NCBI GenBank assembly: GCA_946624335.1 | Contig: CAMOSA010000004.1 | Coordinates: forward strand, 1 to 30,184 | Length of the DNA stretch: 30,184 nucleotides | From: an uncultured Prevotellaceae bacterium | GTDB lineage: Bacteria; Bacteroidota; Bacteroidia; Bacteroidales; Bacteroidaceae | Direction of reading: 5' to 3' | Part shown: positions 15,998 to 24,339 of the stretch, piece by piece | Layout of the letters: the number at the start of each line of letters is the position of its first letter | Position numbering within the stretch: the stretch's first letter is position 1 | Notes under the pieces: generated by a model | What the model was told of the DNA's origin: nothing | What the model saw: only the letters and a program-made list of their open reading frames with translations | Databases searched by the model: none | Program-made: the position numbers and the translations under genes

Positions 15998-17401
15998 ATG
16001 GGAGTCGAAAAAAATATTGTCGCCATCGAGCTCGGCTCGTCTGCCATCCGTGCCATCATCGGACAGAAACGACCCGACGGCAGCCTGCAAGTGCTGGGCT
16101 ATGAGAAAGAGAGTGCCCCTGACAGCATTCACAAGGGTGTAGTCTATAACATCGATAAGACCATTCAGGCCATCTCGGCGGTCATCAAGCGCATCGAGGA
16201 GCGCCAGAAGGTCTTTGTCAACGGCGTCTATGTCGGTATCTCTGGCCAGTCGTTGCGCACGGTGGGCAATATCGTGCGCCGTCAGTTCGACATCAAGGTG
16301 AACATCACCGAGGAGATTATCGATACGCTGAAGACGGAGAACAGCGAGCAGGACTATCCCGGCGCTGAGATCCTTGACGTCGTGCCGCAGGAGTTCCTCG
16401 TCGGCGCTCACCAGACGAACGAGCCTATCGGCATCATGTCCGACCGCATCGAAGGCTGCTACAAGAACATCATCGCCCGCAAGTCGCTGTGCGACGGCGT
16501 GCGCCGTTGCCTCGTAGGCGCCAAGCTCGAGGAGCGCGGCTTCTTCATCTCGCCCCTCCTGCTGTCCGACTATCTGCTGACCGACCCCGAGAAGCGCTCG
16601 GGCTGCGCTCTCGTGGATTTCGGCGCGGAGACGACCACCGTAGCCATCTACGAGAAGAATATACTGCGCCACCTCGTCGTCATACCGCTCGGAGGCAACA
16701 ATATCACCAACGACATCGCGTCCATCCTGCACATCGAGCATGAAGAGGCCGAGGCACTCAAGCGTACGTATGGATCAGCCTATTCCGAGGAGAGTGAGGG
16801 CCAAGAGAACCGCACCATCAATATCAGCAACGACCGTCAGACCGACGAGCGCCGGCTGCTCAATATCATCGAAGCCCGCCAGCAGGAGATCCTCGATAAC
16901 GTCTGGGAGCAGCTCAAGAGCAATGCCGACCGTCTCCTCTCTGGCATCATCTTCACCGGAGGTGCCGCCAATATGCGCGACCTGGAGAGGGCCTTCAATG
17001 AGTATCACCACTTTGACAAGGTCAAGACACGCCAGTTGCCGACCACTCCGGGCTTCTCGACGTCGCTGAAGCTGGATCCTCAGGCCAATACGCTGGCCAC
17101 GCTGGTCGCCATGCTTCGCCGTGGCGACGACGAGTGCACGAGCGAGAAGCCTGTCGAACCCGACCTCTTCGACAAGACGAAGGAAGATCCGTCCTTCGAA
17201 GGTACGGCACCGGGCGACGGCGACGGCATCGTAAAGACCAAGAACGGCAAGGCCGTAGAACACACCGACAATGATGTCGTCATCGAGGAGAACATCGAGG
17301 AGGAAGAAGTCCAGGAGGAGCCCAAGCCCCGCAAGCCCAACGCTTTCTCGCGCATGGGACGCTGGATTCGCGAAGCCGCCGGAAAACTGGTCGAAGAATA
17401 A
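15998..17401 (+). CDS. ftsA: Cell division protein FtsA (actin-like membrane tether for FtsZ)
   Basis: FtsA is an actin-fold ATPase that anchors FtsZ to the membrane and recruits the divisome. The 467-residue protein shows the phosphate-1 loop AIELGSSAIRA (9-19), the FtsA-specific 1C subdomain after it, phosphate-2 ALVDFGAETTTVAIY (about 204-218, D207) and the adenosine motif GIIFTGGAANM. An acidic, low-complexity linker (about 385-445, with EENIEEEEVQEEP) leads to the C-terminal amphipathic helix FSRMGRWIREAAGKLVEE, the expected membrane-targeting sequence. ftsZ follows after 52 nt. Confidence 0.96.
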   Translation: MGVEKNIVAIELGSSAIRAIIGQKRPDGSLQVLGYEKESAPDSIHKGVVYNIDKTIQAISAVIKRIEERQKVFVNGVYVGISGQSLRTVGNIVRRQFDIKVNITEEIIDTLKTENSEQDYPGAEILDVVPQEFLVGAHQTNEPIGIMSDRIEGCYKNIIARKSLCDGVRRCLVGAKLEERGFFISPLLLSDYLLTDPEKRSGCALVDFGAETTTVAIYEKNILRHLVVIPLGGNNITNDIASILHIEHEEAEALKRTYGSAYSEESEGQENRTINISNDRQTDERRLLNIIEARQQEILDNVWEQLKSNADRLLSGIIFTGGAANMRDLERAFNEYHHFDKVKTRQLPTTPGFSTSLKLDPQANTLATLVAMLRRGDDECTSEKPVEPDLFDKTKEDPSFEGTAPGDGDGIVKTKNGKAVEHTDNDVVIEENIEEEEVQEEPKPRKPNAFSRMGRWIREAAGKLVEE

Positions 17402-17453
17402 CACTTTAGGAGAGCGTTCATCGGAGTATTTACATCGAAATAAAGTCCAAGAC

Positions 17454-18797
17454 ATGGAAGATTATAATAACGAAACGGGGGGCATACAGTTCCACATGCC
17501 TGTCAATAATCCCAGTATCATCAAAGTCGTAGGCGTCGGAGGCGGTGGCGGCAACGCAGTCACCCATATGTTCAACGAGGGCATTCACGACGTGACCTAC
17601 GTCCTCTGCAACACTGACAGCAAGGCCCTCACTGACTCACCCGTGCCCACTAAGCTGCAGATGGGCGAAGGCCTCGGAGCCGGCAACCGCCCAGACGTAG
17701 GGCGCAAGGCAGCTCTCGACTCGCTGCCCCAGATCCGCGAGCTGTTCACCGACGGCACACGCATGGCCTTCATCACGGCCGGTATGGGTGGCGGCACGGG
17801 AACGGGAGCCGCACCGATCGTGGCACAATGTGCACGCGAGCTGGACATCCTCACCGTAGGCATCGTGACCATCCCCTTCCGCTTCGAAGGCCATAAGAAG
17901 ATCGACCAGGCACTCGACGGCGTCGAGGAGATGTCCAAGCACGTCGACGCGCTGCTCGTCATCAACAATGAACGTCTGCGCGAGATATATCCTGAGCTCA
18001 CTGTGCTCAATGGCTTTGCCAAGGCCGACGACACCCTCAGCATTGCAGCCAAGAGCATTGCTGAGATCATCACCATGCGCGGCATCATGAACCTTGACTT
18101 CCAGGATGTCAAGACGGTGCTCAAGGACGGCGGCGTGGCCATCATGTCGACAGGCTACGGCGAGGGCGAGAACCGCGTCACCAAAGCCTTCCAGGAAGCG
18201 TTGCATAGCCCGCTGCTCAACAACAACGATATCTTCAACTCCAAGAAAGTCCTCTTCTATATCACCTTCAGCCGCAGCAGCGAGAATGAGCAACTGACGA
18301 TGGAGGAGATGAACGAGGTCGACGAGTTCATGAGCAAGTTTAACCAGGAGACCGTGGAGGTGAAATGGGGATTGGGCACCGACGATGCCTTGGGCACGAA
18401 GGTGAAGATCACGCTCCTGGCGTCGGGCTTCGGACTGCAGAACGTGCCGGGCCTCGAGGATAACCGCAACGACCGCAGCGACCGCCTCACACGCGAGGAG
18501 GAAGATGCCATCCGACGTATGGAGGAGGAGAAAGAGAACCTCGACGACAGGCGTGCACACTACTATACCGAAGACGAGAAACGGCCCAAGAAGCCGCGCC
18601 GGCAGATCTTCATCTTCGCCGAGAAGGACCTCGACAACGACGATGTCATCTCGAAGGTCGAGTCCACACCTACGGCCATACGCAAGAAGGAGGAACTCAA
18701 GCAAATCAAGGAGAAATCAGCGGCCGACGAGGCCGTCGAAGACGGTGCCATAGAGACGGGCGAGAGCGACACAGCCACGTTCACCATCACCTTCTGA
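17454..18797 (+). CDS. ftsZ: Cell division GTPase FtsZ
   Basis: FtsZ polymerises into the division ring. The 447-residue protein has the nucleotide site VVGVGGGGGNAVTHM, the tubulin signature GGGTGTG (112-118), the NNERLREI region and the synergy loop with NLDFQDVKTVL. The start at ATG 17454 follows the ftsA stop; an open frame extends 61 codons further upstream into ftsA but is not used. The region after the core is charged and variable. The canonical C-terminal peptide is not at the very end (TATFTITF). A weakly similar stretch, TPTAIRKKEELK, lies about 43 residues before the end. It may be the FtsA-binding segment, but this is uncertain. Confidence 0.97.
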   Translation: MEDYNNETGGIQFHMPVNNPSIIKVVGVGGGGGNAVTHMFNEGIHDVTYVLCNTDSKALTDSPVPTKLQMGEGLGAGNRPDVGRKAALDSLPQIRELFTDGTRMAFITAGMGGGTGTGAAPIVAQCARELDILTVGIVTIPFRFEGHKKIDQALDGVEEMSKHVDALLVINNERLREIYPELTVLNGFAKADDTLSIAAKSIAEIITMRGIMNLDFQDVKTVLKDGGVAIMSTGYGEGENRVTKAFQEALHSPLLNNNDIFNSKKVLFYITFSRSSENEQLTMEEMNEVDEFMSKFNQETVEVKWGLGTDDALGTKVKITLLASGFGLQNVPGLEDNRNDRSDRLTREEEDAIRRMEEEKENLDDRRAHYYTEDEKRPKKPRRQIFIFAEKDLDNDDVISKVESTPTAIRKKEELKQIKEKSAADEAVEDGAIETGESDTATFTITF

Positions 18798-18864
18798 CGC
18801 CTGCCGGGCACAAGCCTGTAAACAGAAGAAATACGACAATACACAACCGACAACTCATTTCAGC

Positions 18865-20142
18865 ATGAAGAAGAATCTCGGAACACTTTGCATCCATGGC
18901 GGTTGGAAGCCCTCGAAGGGCGAACCCCAGCAACTGCCCATCTACCAGAGCACCACCTTCCGCTACGAGACCAGCGAGCAGATGGCACGTCTCTTCGACC
19001 TCGAGGACGAAGGATATTTCTATACCCGCCTGCAGAACCCCACCAACGATGCCGTAGCCGCTAAGATCGCAGCGCTCGAGGGCGGCGTCGGCGCGGTGCT
19101 GACGTCCTCTGGGCAGGCGGCCAACTTCTACGCCATCTTCAATATCTGTCAGGCAGGCGACCACTTCGTGACATCCAACACCATCTATGGCGGCACCTTC
19201 AACCTCTTTGGCGTGACGATGAAGAAGCTGGGCATCGAATGTACCTTCGTCGACCCCGATTGGGACGACGAGCGCATCCATGCAGCTTTCCGTGACAACA
19301 CCAAGTGCTTCTTCGGCGAGACCATCTCCAACCCCGGTGGTAACGTCTTCGATATCGAGCGTTTTGCACGTATCGCTCACTCCCACGGCGTGCCGCTCAT
19401 CGTCGACAACACGTTCGCCACTCCCGTCAACTGCCGTCCCTTCGAGTGGGGAGCCGATATCGTTACGCACTCCACCACCAAGTACATGGACGGTCATGCT
19501 ACGCAAGTCGGCGGTGCCGTCGTCGACAGCGGCCGTTTCGATTGGGACGCTGAGGCCGGACGCTTCCCGGGGCTCACTACGCCCGACGAGAGCTACCACG
19601 GTCTGACCTACACAAAAGCCTTCGGACGTAAGGCCTACGTCACAAAGCTCGTCTCACAACTCATGCGCGACCTCGGGTCAATACCCTCTCCGCAGAACTC
19701 GTTCCTCCTGAATCTCGGGTTAGAGACGCTCCACCTGCGTATGCCCCGCCACTGCGAAAACGCCATGCGCGTCGCCCAGTGGCTCGAGGACAATCCCCGC
19801 GTGGCGTGGGTCAATTATTGCGGACTGCCGTCCAACAAATACTACCCGCTGGCCCAGAAGTACCTGCCCAACGGCTCCTGCGGCGTGATAGCCTTCGGAC
19901 TGAAAGGAACGCGCGAGGATGCCATACACTTCATGGACAACCTCGACTTCGTGTCCATCGTCACACACGTTGCCGATGCCCGCACCTGTGTGCTTCATCC
20001 CGCCAGCCACACCCATCGACAGCTCTCCGACGAGCAGCTGCTCGAAGCCGGCGTGGCACCCGACTTGATACGCCTGAGCGTCGGTCTTGAGGATGTCGAC
20101 GACATCATCGCCGATCTTCAGCAGGCCATGAGCAAGTTATAA
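18865..20142 (+). CDS. metY: O-acetylhomoserine sulfhydrylase (aminocarboxypropyltransferase)
   Basis: A PLP enzyme of the Cys/Met metabolism family that makes homocysteine from O-acetylhomoserine and sulfide in the cytoplasm. Within its 425 residues are the YTRLQNPTND block, SSGQAANFYAIFN, the D181-NTFATP cofactor contact and the Schiff-base lysine K206 in THSTTKYMDGH. The long WDAEAGRFPGLTTPDESYHG insertion, found in the O-acetylhomoserine branch rather than in cystathionine synthases or lyases, supports MetY. It lies 67 nt after ftsZ with no recognisable promoter or terminator between, so it may be read through from the dcw operon. Confidence 0.93.
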   Translation: MKKNLGTLCIHGGWKPSKGEPQQLPIYQSTTFRYETSEQMARLFDLEDEGYFYTRLQNPTNDAVAAKIAALEGGVGAVLTSSGQAANFYAIFNICQAGDHFVTSNTIYGGTFNLFGVTMKKLGIECTFVDPDWDDERIHAAFRDNTKCFFGETISNPGGNVFDIERFARIAHSHGVPLIVDNTFATPVNCRPFEWGADIVTHSTTKYMDGHATQVGGAVVDSGRFDWDAEAGRFPGLTTPDESYHGLTYTKAFGRKAYVTKLVSQLMRDLGSIPSPQNSFLLNLGLETLHLRMPRHCENAMRVAQWLEDNPRVAWVNYCGLPSNKYYPLAQKYLPNGSCGVIAFGLKGTREDAIHFMDNLDFVSIVTHVADARTCVLHPASHTHRQLSDEQLLEAGVAPDLIRLSVGLEDVDDIIADLQQAMSKL

Positions 20143-20147
20143 AGCTG

Positions 20148-21209
20148 ATGCGCATGAAGCAGTACGTTGAGGCTCGAACGTCGAGGCGTTGGCAGCCACG
20201 CCTATGGGCGTGGATCGTCTCTTGTGCCATGGCGCTTGCGGCCGTCTCCTCTTGTGTGCAAGAGGAAGCCTATGACGATACGCCCATGGGCAATTTCGAA
20301 GCGTTGTGGACCATCATCGACGAGCACTACTGCTTCATCGACTACAAACGCCAGACCTTAGGCGTCGACTGGGACCACATCCACTCCGCCTATCGTTCTC
20401 GACTCAAAGATGACATGACCCGCACGCAGCTCTTCGAGGTGCTGGCCGAGATGCTGGCCGAGCTGCGTGACGGTCATGTCAACCTCTATGCGGCGCACGA
20501 TGTGGGGCGCAACTGGTCGTGGTATGAAGACTTCCCCTCCAATTTCTCTCAGGAGTTGCAGGACCATTATCTCGGCACAGACTATAAGATAGCATCATCC
20601 ATCAGCTATCGTATCCTTGAGGACAATATCGGCTACGTTGTGTGCCGTAGCTTCTCCTCGGGCTTTGGTGAAGGCAATCTGGACGAGGTGTTCCATGCCC
20701 TGCGGACGTGCAACGGCCTCATCCTCGACGTCCGCGACAACAGTGGGGGAGACCTCACCAACGCCGAGCGTCTGGCACGGCGCTTCACCAATGAGCGTCG
20801 GCTCGTGGGCTATATAAGCCACAAGACAGGCACGGGCCACGCCGACTTCTCGCAGCCTGAAGCACAATACCTGGAGCCCTCCGATGGGGTACGGTGGCAG
20901 AAACAGGCCGTCGTCCTCACCAATCGTCGCTGCTATAGCGCCACCAATACCTTTGTGCGCGATGTCAAGCAATGCCCCCGCATCATTGTCTTGGGCGACC
21001 AGACGGGCGGTGGCAGTGGTATGCCTTTCTCCAGCGAGCTACCCAATGGATGGGGCGTGCGCTTCTCGGCGTGCCCCATGTTCGATGCGCAGATGAATCA
21101 CATCGAGTTCGGCATTGCCCCCGACACCCTGGTCAGCCTCAATGACGACGACCGCCTTCGTGGCCTCGACACATTGATCGAGGCGGCACGGCAGCTGCTG
21201 CGCCGTTGA
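20148..21209 (+). CDS. S41-family peptidase, lipoprotein
   Basis: A 353-residue S41 (C-terminal processing/tricorn-like) peptidase with a lipoprotein signal: hydrophobic segment 19-35 and lipobox SSC with Cys36. The N-terminal helical part is followed by LRDGHVNLY (His110), the domain core LILDVRDNSGGDL (191-203) and the nucleophile block RRCYSATNTF (Ser264). The next loop reads GDQTGGGSG rather than the GKG-type loop that supplies the catalytic lysine in CtpA enzymes. A Ser/His mechanism like the S41B branch is therefore more likely. The start lies 5 nt after the metY stop, so the two genes are probably cotranscribed. The substrate is unknown; it probably acts in the periplasm or on the outer membrane. 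Confidence 0.85.
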   Translation: MRMKQYVEARTSRRWQPRLWAWIVSCAMALAAVSSCVQEEAYDDTPMGNFEALWTIIDEHYCFIDYKRQTLGVDWDHIHSAYRSRLKDDMTRTQLFEVLAEMLAELRDGHVNLYAAHDVGRNWSWYEDFPSNFSQELQDHYLGTDYKIASSISYRILEDNIGYVVCRSFSSGFGEGNLDEVFHALRTCNGLILDVRDNSGGDLTNAERLARRFTNERRLVGYISHKTGTGHADFSQPEAQYLEPSDGVRWQKQAVVLTNRRCYSATNTFVRDVKQCPRIIVLGDQTGGGSGMPFSSELPNGWGVRFSACPMFDAQMNHIEFGIAPDTLVSLNDDDRLRGLDTLIEAARQLLRR

Positions 21210-21270
21210 GTGGGCCATAGCCGCACACTCCCTCTCGTCCTCCTCAACTCATGAATCGGTATGGAAAGGG

Positions 21271-21326
21271 AAGGAGTTAACTCCTTTAGCTCCTTAACTC
21301 CTTTAACTCCTTTAACTTCTTAACTC
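21271..21326. repeat. AACTCCTTT repeat array and palindrome between convergent genes
   Basis: AAGGAGTTAACTCCTT (21271-21286) is a perfect 16-bp palindrome. It is followed by AACTCCTTT units at 21279, 21296 and 21305, interleaved with variants AGCTCCTT and AACTTCTT, ending near 21326. It lies between the convergent S41 and GH31 genes (gap 21210-21328) and could serve as a bidirectional terminator, although the U-tract is interrupted. Confidence 0.6.
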
Positions 21327-21328
21327 GG

Positions 21329-23917
21329 TCAGAGGGCGACTTTCACTTCGTGGCCGTCATAGCTGACAGTCTTCGACGGGCCTTCCTTGATGACTGTTGA
21401 AGTGGTCTGATGCGCGCGGTTGGTCTGGTGCTGCTTCTTGTCGGGCAGGACGATCGTGAACTGCCGCTGCTTCAGCATCCCCGGGAAGCTACCCTGCCGC
21501 TGACCGATGGTCAGTGTGCGCGTGGCGTCATCCCACGTGAAGCGGATTGTTGAGAACGCACCGCGTTCGTAGGCATAGCCGTCGCCCTCATCCTCATAGA
21601 GCGTGAAAGAGCCGTCGGCACCGGGGTAGACGTGCATCGTGAGATGGTCCCACGCCTTCTCGCCGCTGTACTGTACGTCGGGACCGAAGGGCAGAATGCT
21701 GCCGCTGCGGACGAAGACAGGCATATCCGTGATGGGTGTTGGGCGCTGGATGGTCTGGCCGCCGTCATACTGTTCACCCGTGAAGAAGTCATACCATTTG
21801 CGGCTGACAGCCCGGCCCTCCACGACCCGCTCGTCCTTGGGCAGATAGACGCTCACGGGAGCCGCGGCCTGGCGGATGTCGGGATAGATCTCATGGCCCT
21901 GCTTGCGGCTGTCGATCCACGTGTAGAGAGGGTCGGTGACGGGCTTCACCAGGAGAGCGTGGCCGAACATATACTCGTCGTTTAGGCGGCGGGCCTTGAC
22001 GTCGCTGGCAAAATCCATGACCAACGGGCGCATCATCGAACCGCTCTGCTGCACCACCTCGCCTGCCATCGAGTAAATATAAGGTAGCAGACGATAGCGC
22101 AGTTTCACGGCCTCGACCATAGCGTCGTATGCCCAGTCGCCTTGCTGGCCGAACTCGAAGATCTCGCTGACCATCGGCGAGGAGCAGTGGTTGCGCATGA
22201 GCGGCATGAAGGTGCCCCACTGCATCCAGCGCGTCTGCAGCTCCTGGGCTGCCGGACTGTGAGGGTCGTTGTTGAGATCCCAGTAGAAGAAACCGCCGAG
22301 ATCCGTGTTCCAGAAGGGGATGCCGCAGAGCGAGAAGTTCAGGCCCGAGGGTATCTGGTTCTTCATCTCGCGCCACGAAGCATTGATGTCACCGCTCCAC
22401 GAGAAAGTGCCATAGTGCTGGAGGCCGAACGTGCCGCTGCGCGTCATCTGCACCGAGCGCTTGCCCTTATAGCCTTTTGTACGTTTCATCTTGGTCTTCT
22501 CAGCGGCACGCTGGTGCTCGTAGATGCCTCGGTTGGTCATCAGCGGGAAGGCGTTCTTCACCGAAAGCCACGAGCCGTCGTACGTCTGGTAGTTGTCGGT
22601 CTCTGCCGTCTCGTCGAAATGGTCGGGCTCGGTGGAGTCCGTCCACCAGGCATCGAAGCCCATCTCGTAGAGGTGCGAGAGATACTTCCAGTAGATGTCG
22701 CGCGCTTTGGGGTTGAAGGGGTCGTAGGGCAGCACACCTTTCTGGCGGGGCCACGTGTCGAACGGCAGCAGCGCGCCGATCGCCTGCAGCTCCTTATACG
22801 GCTCCGTCCAAGAGCCGAAACTCGCCCAGATGCTGATCATCAGGTGAGCATGGCGCTGGTGTACGTATCGCACCATCTCCTCGGGGCTCTTCAGGCGCGG
22901 TTCCAGGCCCTTGGCCTTGTAGTCGGCCGCCATCTTGCGGAGGTCGTCGGGCAGGTATTTCTCCCATGATGCGTCGCCCACCTTGTTGATATAATACGGA
23001 TTCATGAAGCGCATCGCGTTCCAGTTGGAGTCGCAACCCCAGTACTGCCAGTCCTGGACGATGGCGTCCAGCGGAATCTGCAGCTCGCGGTACTTGTCGA
23101 GCACCGCTGCCAGCTCGTCGCTCGTCTTGTAGCGCTCGCGGCACTGCCAGTGGCCCATCGTCCACAGGGGGAACATCGTGGCCTGCCCCGTCAGTTCGCG
23201 TATGCCGGCGATGACACCGTCCTGTGTGCCGTCGCTGTAGATGAAGTAATAGTCGATGCGCGGTGCCACCTCGCTCGTGAACGCTGCCGTTGCTTCACCC
23301 ACAGCGCCATTCCTGCCCTTGGCCGAAGGGACGTCGCTGCTGAAGCGGCTCTTGCCGGCATTGTCCCAGTAGACACCATAACCGCGCGATGAGGTGAAGT
23401 AGGGGATGGCGATGTAGGTGTTGTGGTTCCACAGCTCCACCTCGCGTCCGTTCCAGCTCATGGCCTCGTCGCGCAGCTGTCCGAGGCCATAGATGTCCTC
23501 GTCGGTCTGCAGCGCCCACTGCTGTCCGATGCGGTATTTCCCGGCGTCCGGCCCGCTGGCTCGCTCCTCGAAGCGTGGCGACGAGGACTCGCGCAGCAGC
23601 ACCTCACCCTGTCGGTCGCGGAACGTCACGAGGCCTGTCTCCTCATCGATGCTCACCAGCATGTGGGGTGCCGTGGCTGTGCTCTCGGTCAGGATCACCG
23701 AATAGCTCTTCTTCGGCGGCACCGCGCCCTCGCCCGGATATTTCACGATGTGCACGATGTTGTCGCTGAGATAGGTCGCCAGCACCGTCACGCCTGCCGC
23801 ATACCTATGCTCGTCGGCGAGCGACGCACGCTTCACCTTTGCTGCCCTGCAGCCTGCGGCGACAAGCAGGCAGAGCGCTGTCAATAATACTTTTCTGTAC
23901 ATCATACGATTCTTCAT
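21329..23917 (-). CDS. GH31 alpha-glycosidase (alpha-glucosidase/alpha-xylosidase type), lipoprotein
   Basis: An 862-residue GH31 enzyme. The N-terminus has a signal peptide with the likely lipidated Cys23 (LLVAAGC), followed by the beta-sandwich GH31 N domain (about 40-240, including IYGLGQLRD and GYGVYWDN). The TIM barrel carries the nucleophile in DAWWTDSTEP (Asp427) and the acid/base in FSWSGDINASW (Asp510), plus the MTRSGTFGLQHYG block. Beta domains follow, including LYEDEGDGYAYERGAF. GH31 enzymes release alpha-glucose, alpha-xylose or related sugars from oligosaccharide ends; specificity cannot be read here. The barrel insertion around 300-350 is long. It is monocistronic, with its own promoter, and convergent to the S41 gene. 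It is likely periplasmic or surface-anchored. Confidence 0.92.
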   Translation of the reverse strand: MKNRMMYRKVLLTALCLLVAAGCRAAKVKRASLADEHRYAAGVTVLATYLSDNIVHIVKYPGEGAVPPKKSYSVILTESTATAPHMLVSIDEETGLVTFRDRQGEVLLRESSSPRFEERASGPDAGKYRIGQQWALQTDEDIYGLGQLRDEAMSWNGREVELWNHNTYIAIPYFTSSRGYGVYWDNAGKSRFSSDVPSAKGRNGAVGEATAAFTSEVAPRIDYYFIYSDGTQDGVIAGIRELTGQATMFPLWTMGHWQCRERYKTSDELAAVLDKYRELQIPLDAIVQDWQYWGCDSNWNAMRFMNPYYINKVGDASWEKYLPDDLRKMAADYKAKGLEPRLKSPEEMVRYVHQRHAHLMISIWASFGSWTEPYKELQAIGALLPFDTWPRQKGVLPYDPFNPKARDIYWKYLSHLYEMGFDAWWTDSTEPDHFDETAETDNYQTYDGSWLSVKNAFPLMTNRGIYEHQRAAEKTKMKRTKGYKGKRSVQMTRSGTFGLQHYGTFSWSGDINASWREMKNQIPSGLNFSLCGIPFWNTDLGGFFYWDLNNDPHSPAAQELQTRWMQWGTFMPLMRNHCSSPMVSEIFEFGQQGDWAYDAMVEAVKLRYRLLPYIYSMAGEVVQQSGSMMRPLVMDFASDVKARRLNDEYMFGHALLVKPVTDPLYTWIDSRKQGHEIYPDIRQAAAPVSVYLPKDERVVEGRAVSRKWYDFFTGEQYDGGQTIQRPTPITDMPVFVRSGSILPFGPDVQYSGEKAWDHLTMHVYPGADGSFTLYEDEGDGYAYERGAFSTIRFTWDDATRTLTIGQRQGSFPGMLKQRQFTIVLPDKKQHQTNRAHQTTSTVIKEGPSKTVSYDGHEVKVAL

Positions 23918-23943
23918 GATGGTGATACAATGCTATCTGGCTG

Positions 23944-23974
23944 CAAAGTTACAAAAAGTTCGATGAAGTGCAAA
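23944..23974 (-). promoter_or_regulatory. GH31 gene promoter
   Basis: On the minus strand TTTG (23974-23971), a 19-nt spacer and TAACTTTG (23951-23944) give a good Bacteroidota promoter, starting transcription about 20 nt before the GH31 ATG. Confidence 0.7.
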
Positions 23975-24339
23975 AAAAAAACCTCCCAGATTGTAATATT
24001 TCCATTGTTCAGCGCGTGTAAACAATAAGAAAACGCTACCTTTGCGGCGAAACCTTACTTTTTCCGCCTATGCGCCACCGCCGCTTCCTCATCGTCGCTC
24101 GAGGTCATCCGCTGCAGCCAGACCTTCGTCGGATAGATCACCCTCTAAACATTAAAAACGCCCATTTCATCGGGGATTTTCGACCGTGATGGGATAGTCG
24201 TTATTATACACTGGCATGGGCTTCAGCGTTGTTTTTATTTTTTTGTTTCAAAAGTACCGCACATGTCACACTGATTCGCTACCCTTGCAGCACAAACGAA
24301 ATCCGATGAGCAGATTCGCGGAAACCTATTCACGCCAGA
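23975..24339. other. Gap between the GH31 and regulator genes with an orphan promoter box
   Basis: No convincing gene is visible in these 365 nt. TACCTTTG at 24037-24044 (plus strand) is a perfect -7 box but lacks a clear -33 partner. Just after it GGCGAAA and TTTCCGCC could form a hairpin with one bulge. A 39-codon open frame (24070-24189, beginning MRHRRFLIVARGHPLQ) starts 25 nt after the box but has no recognisable features. A T-rich run near 24221-24246 could end a short transcript. A small RNA, a micro-ORF or a decayed gene are all possible. Confidence 0.3.

Noticed and set aside
17271..17453. Upstream extension of the ftsZ frame
   Set aside because: The 61 extra codons overlap ftsA in another frame and are low-complexity Ser/Arg; FtsZ homologues start at about 17454.
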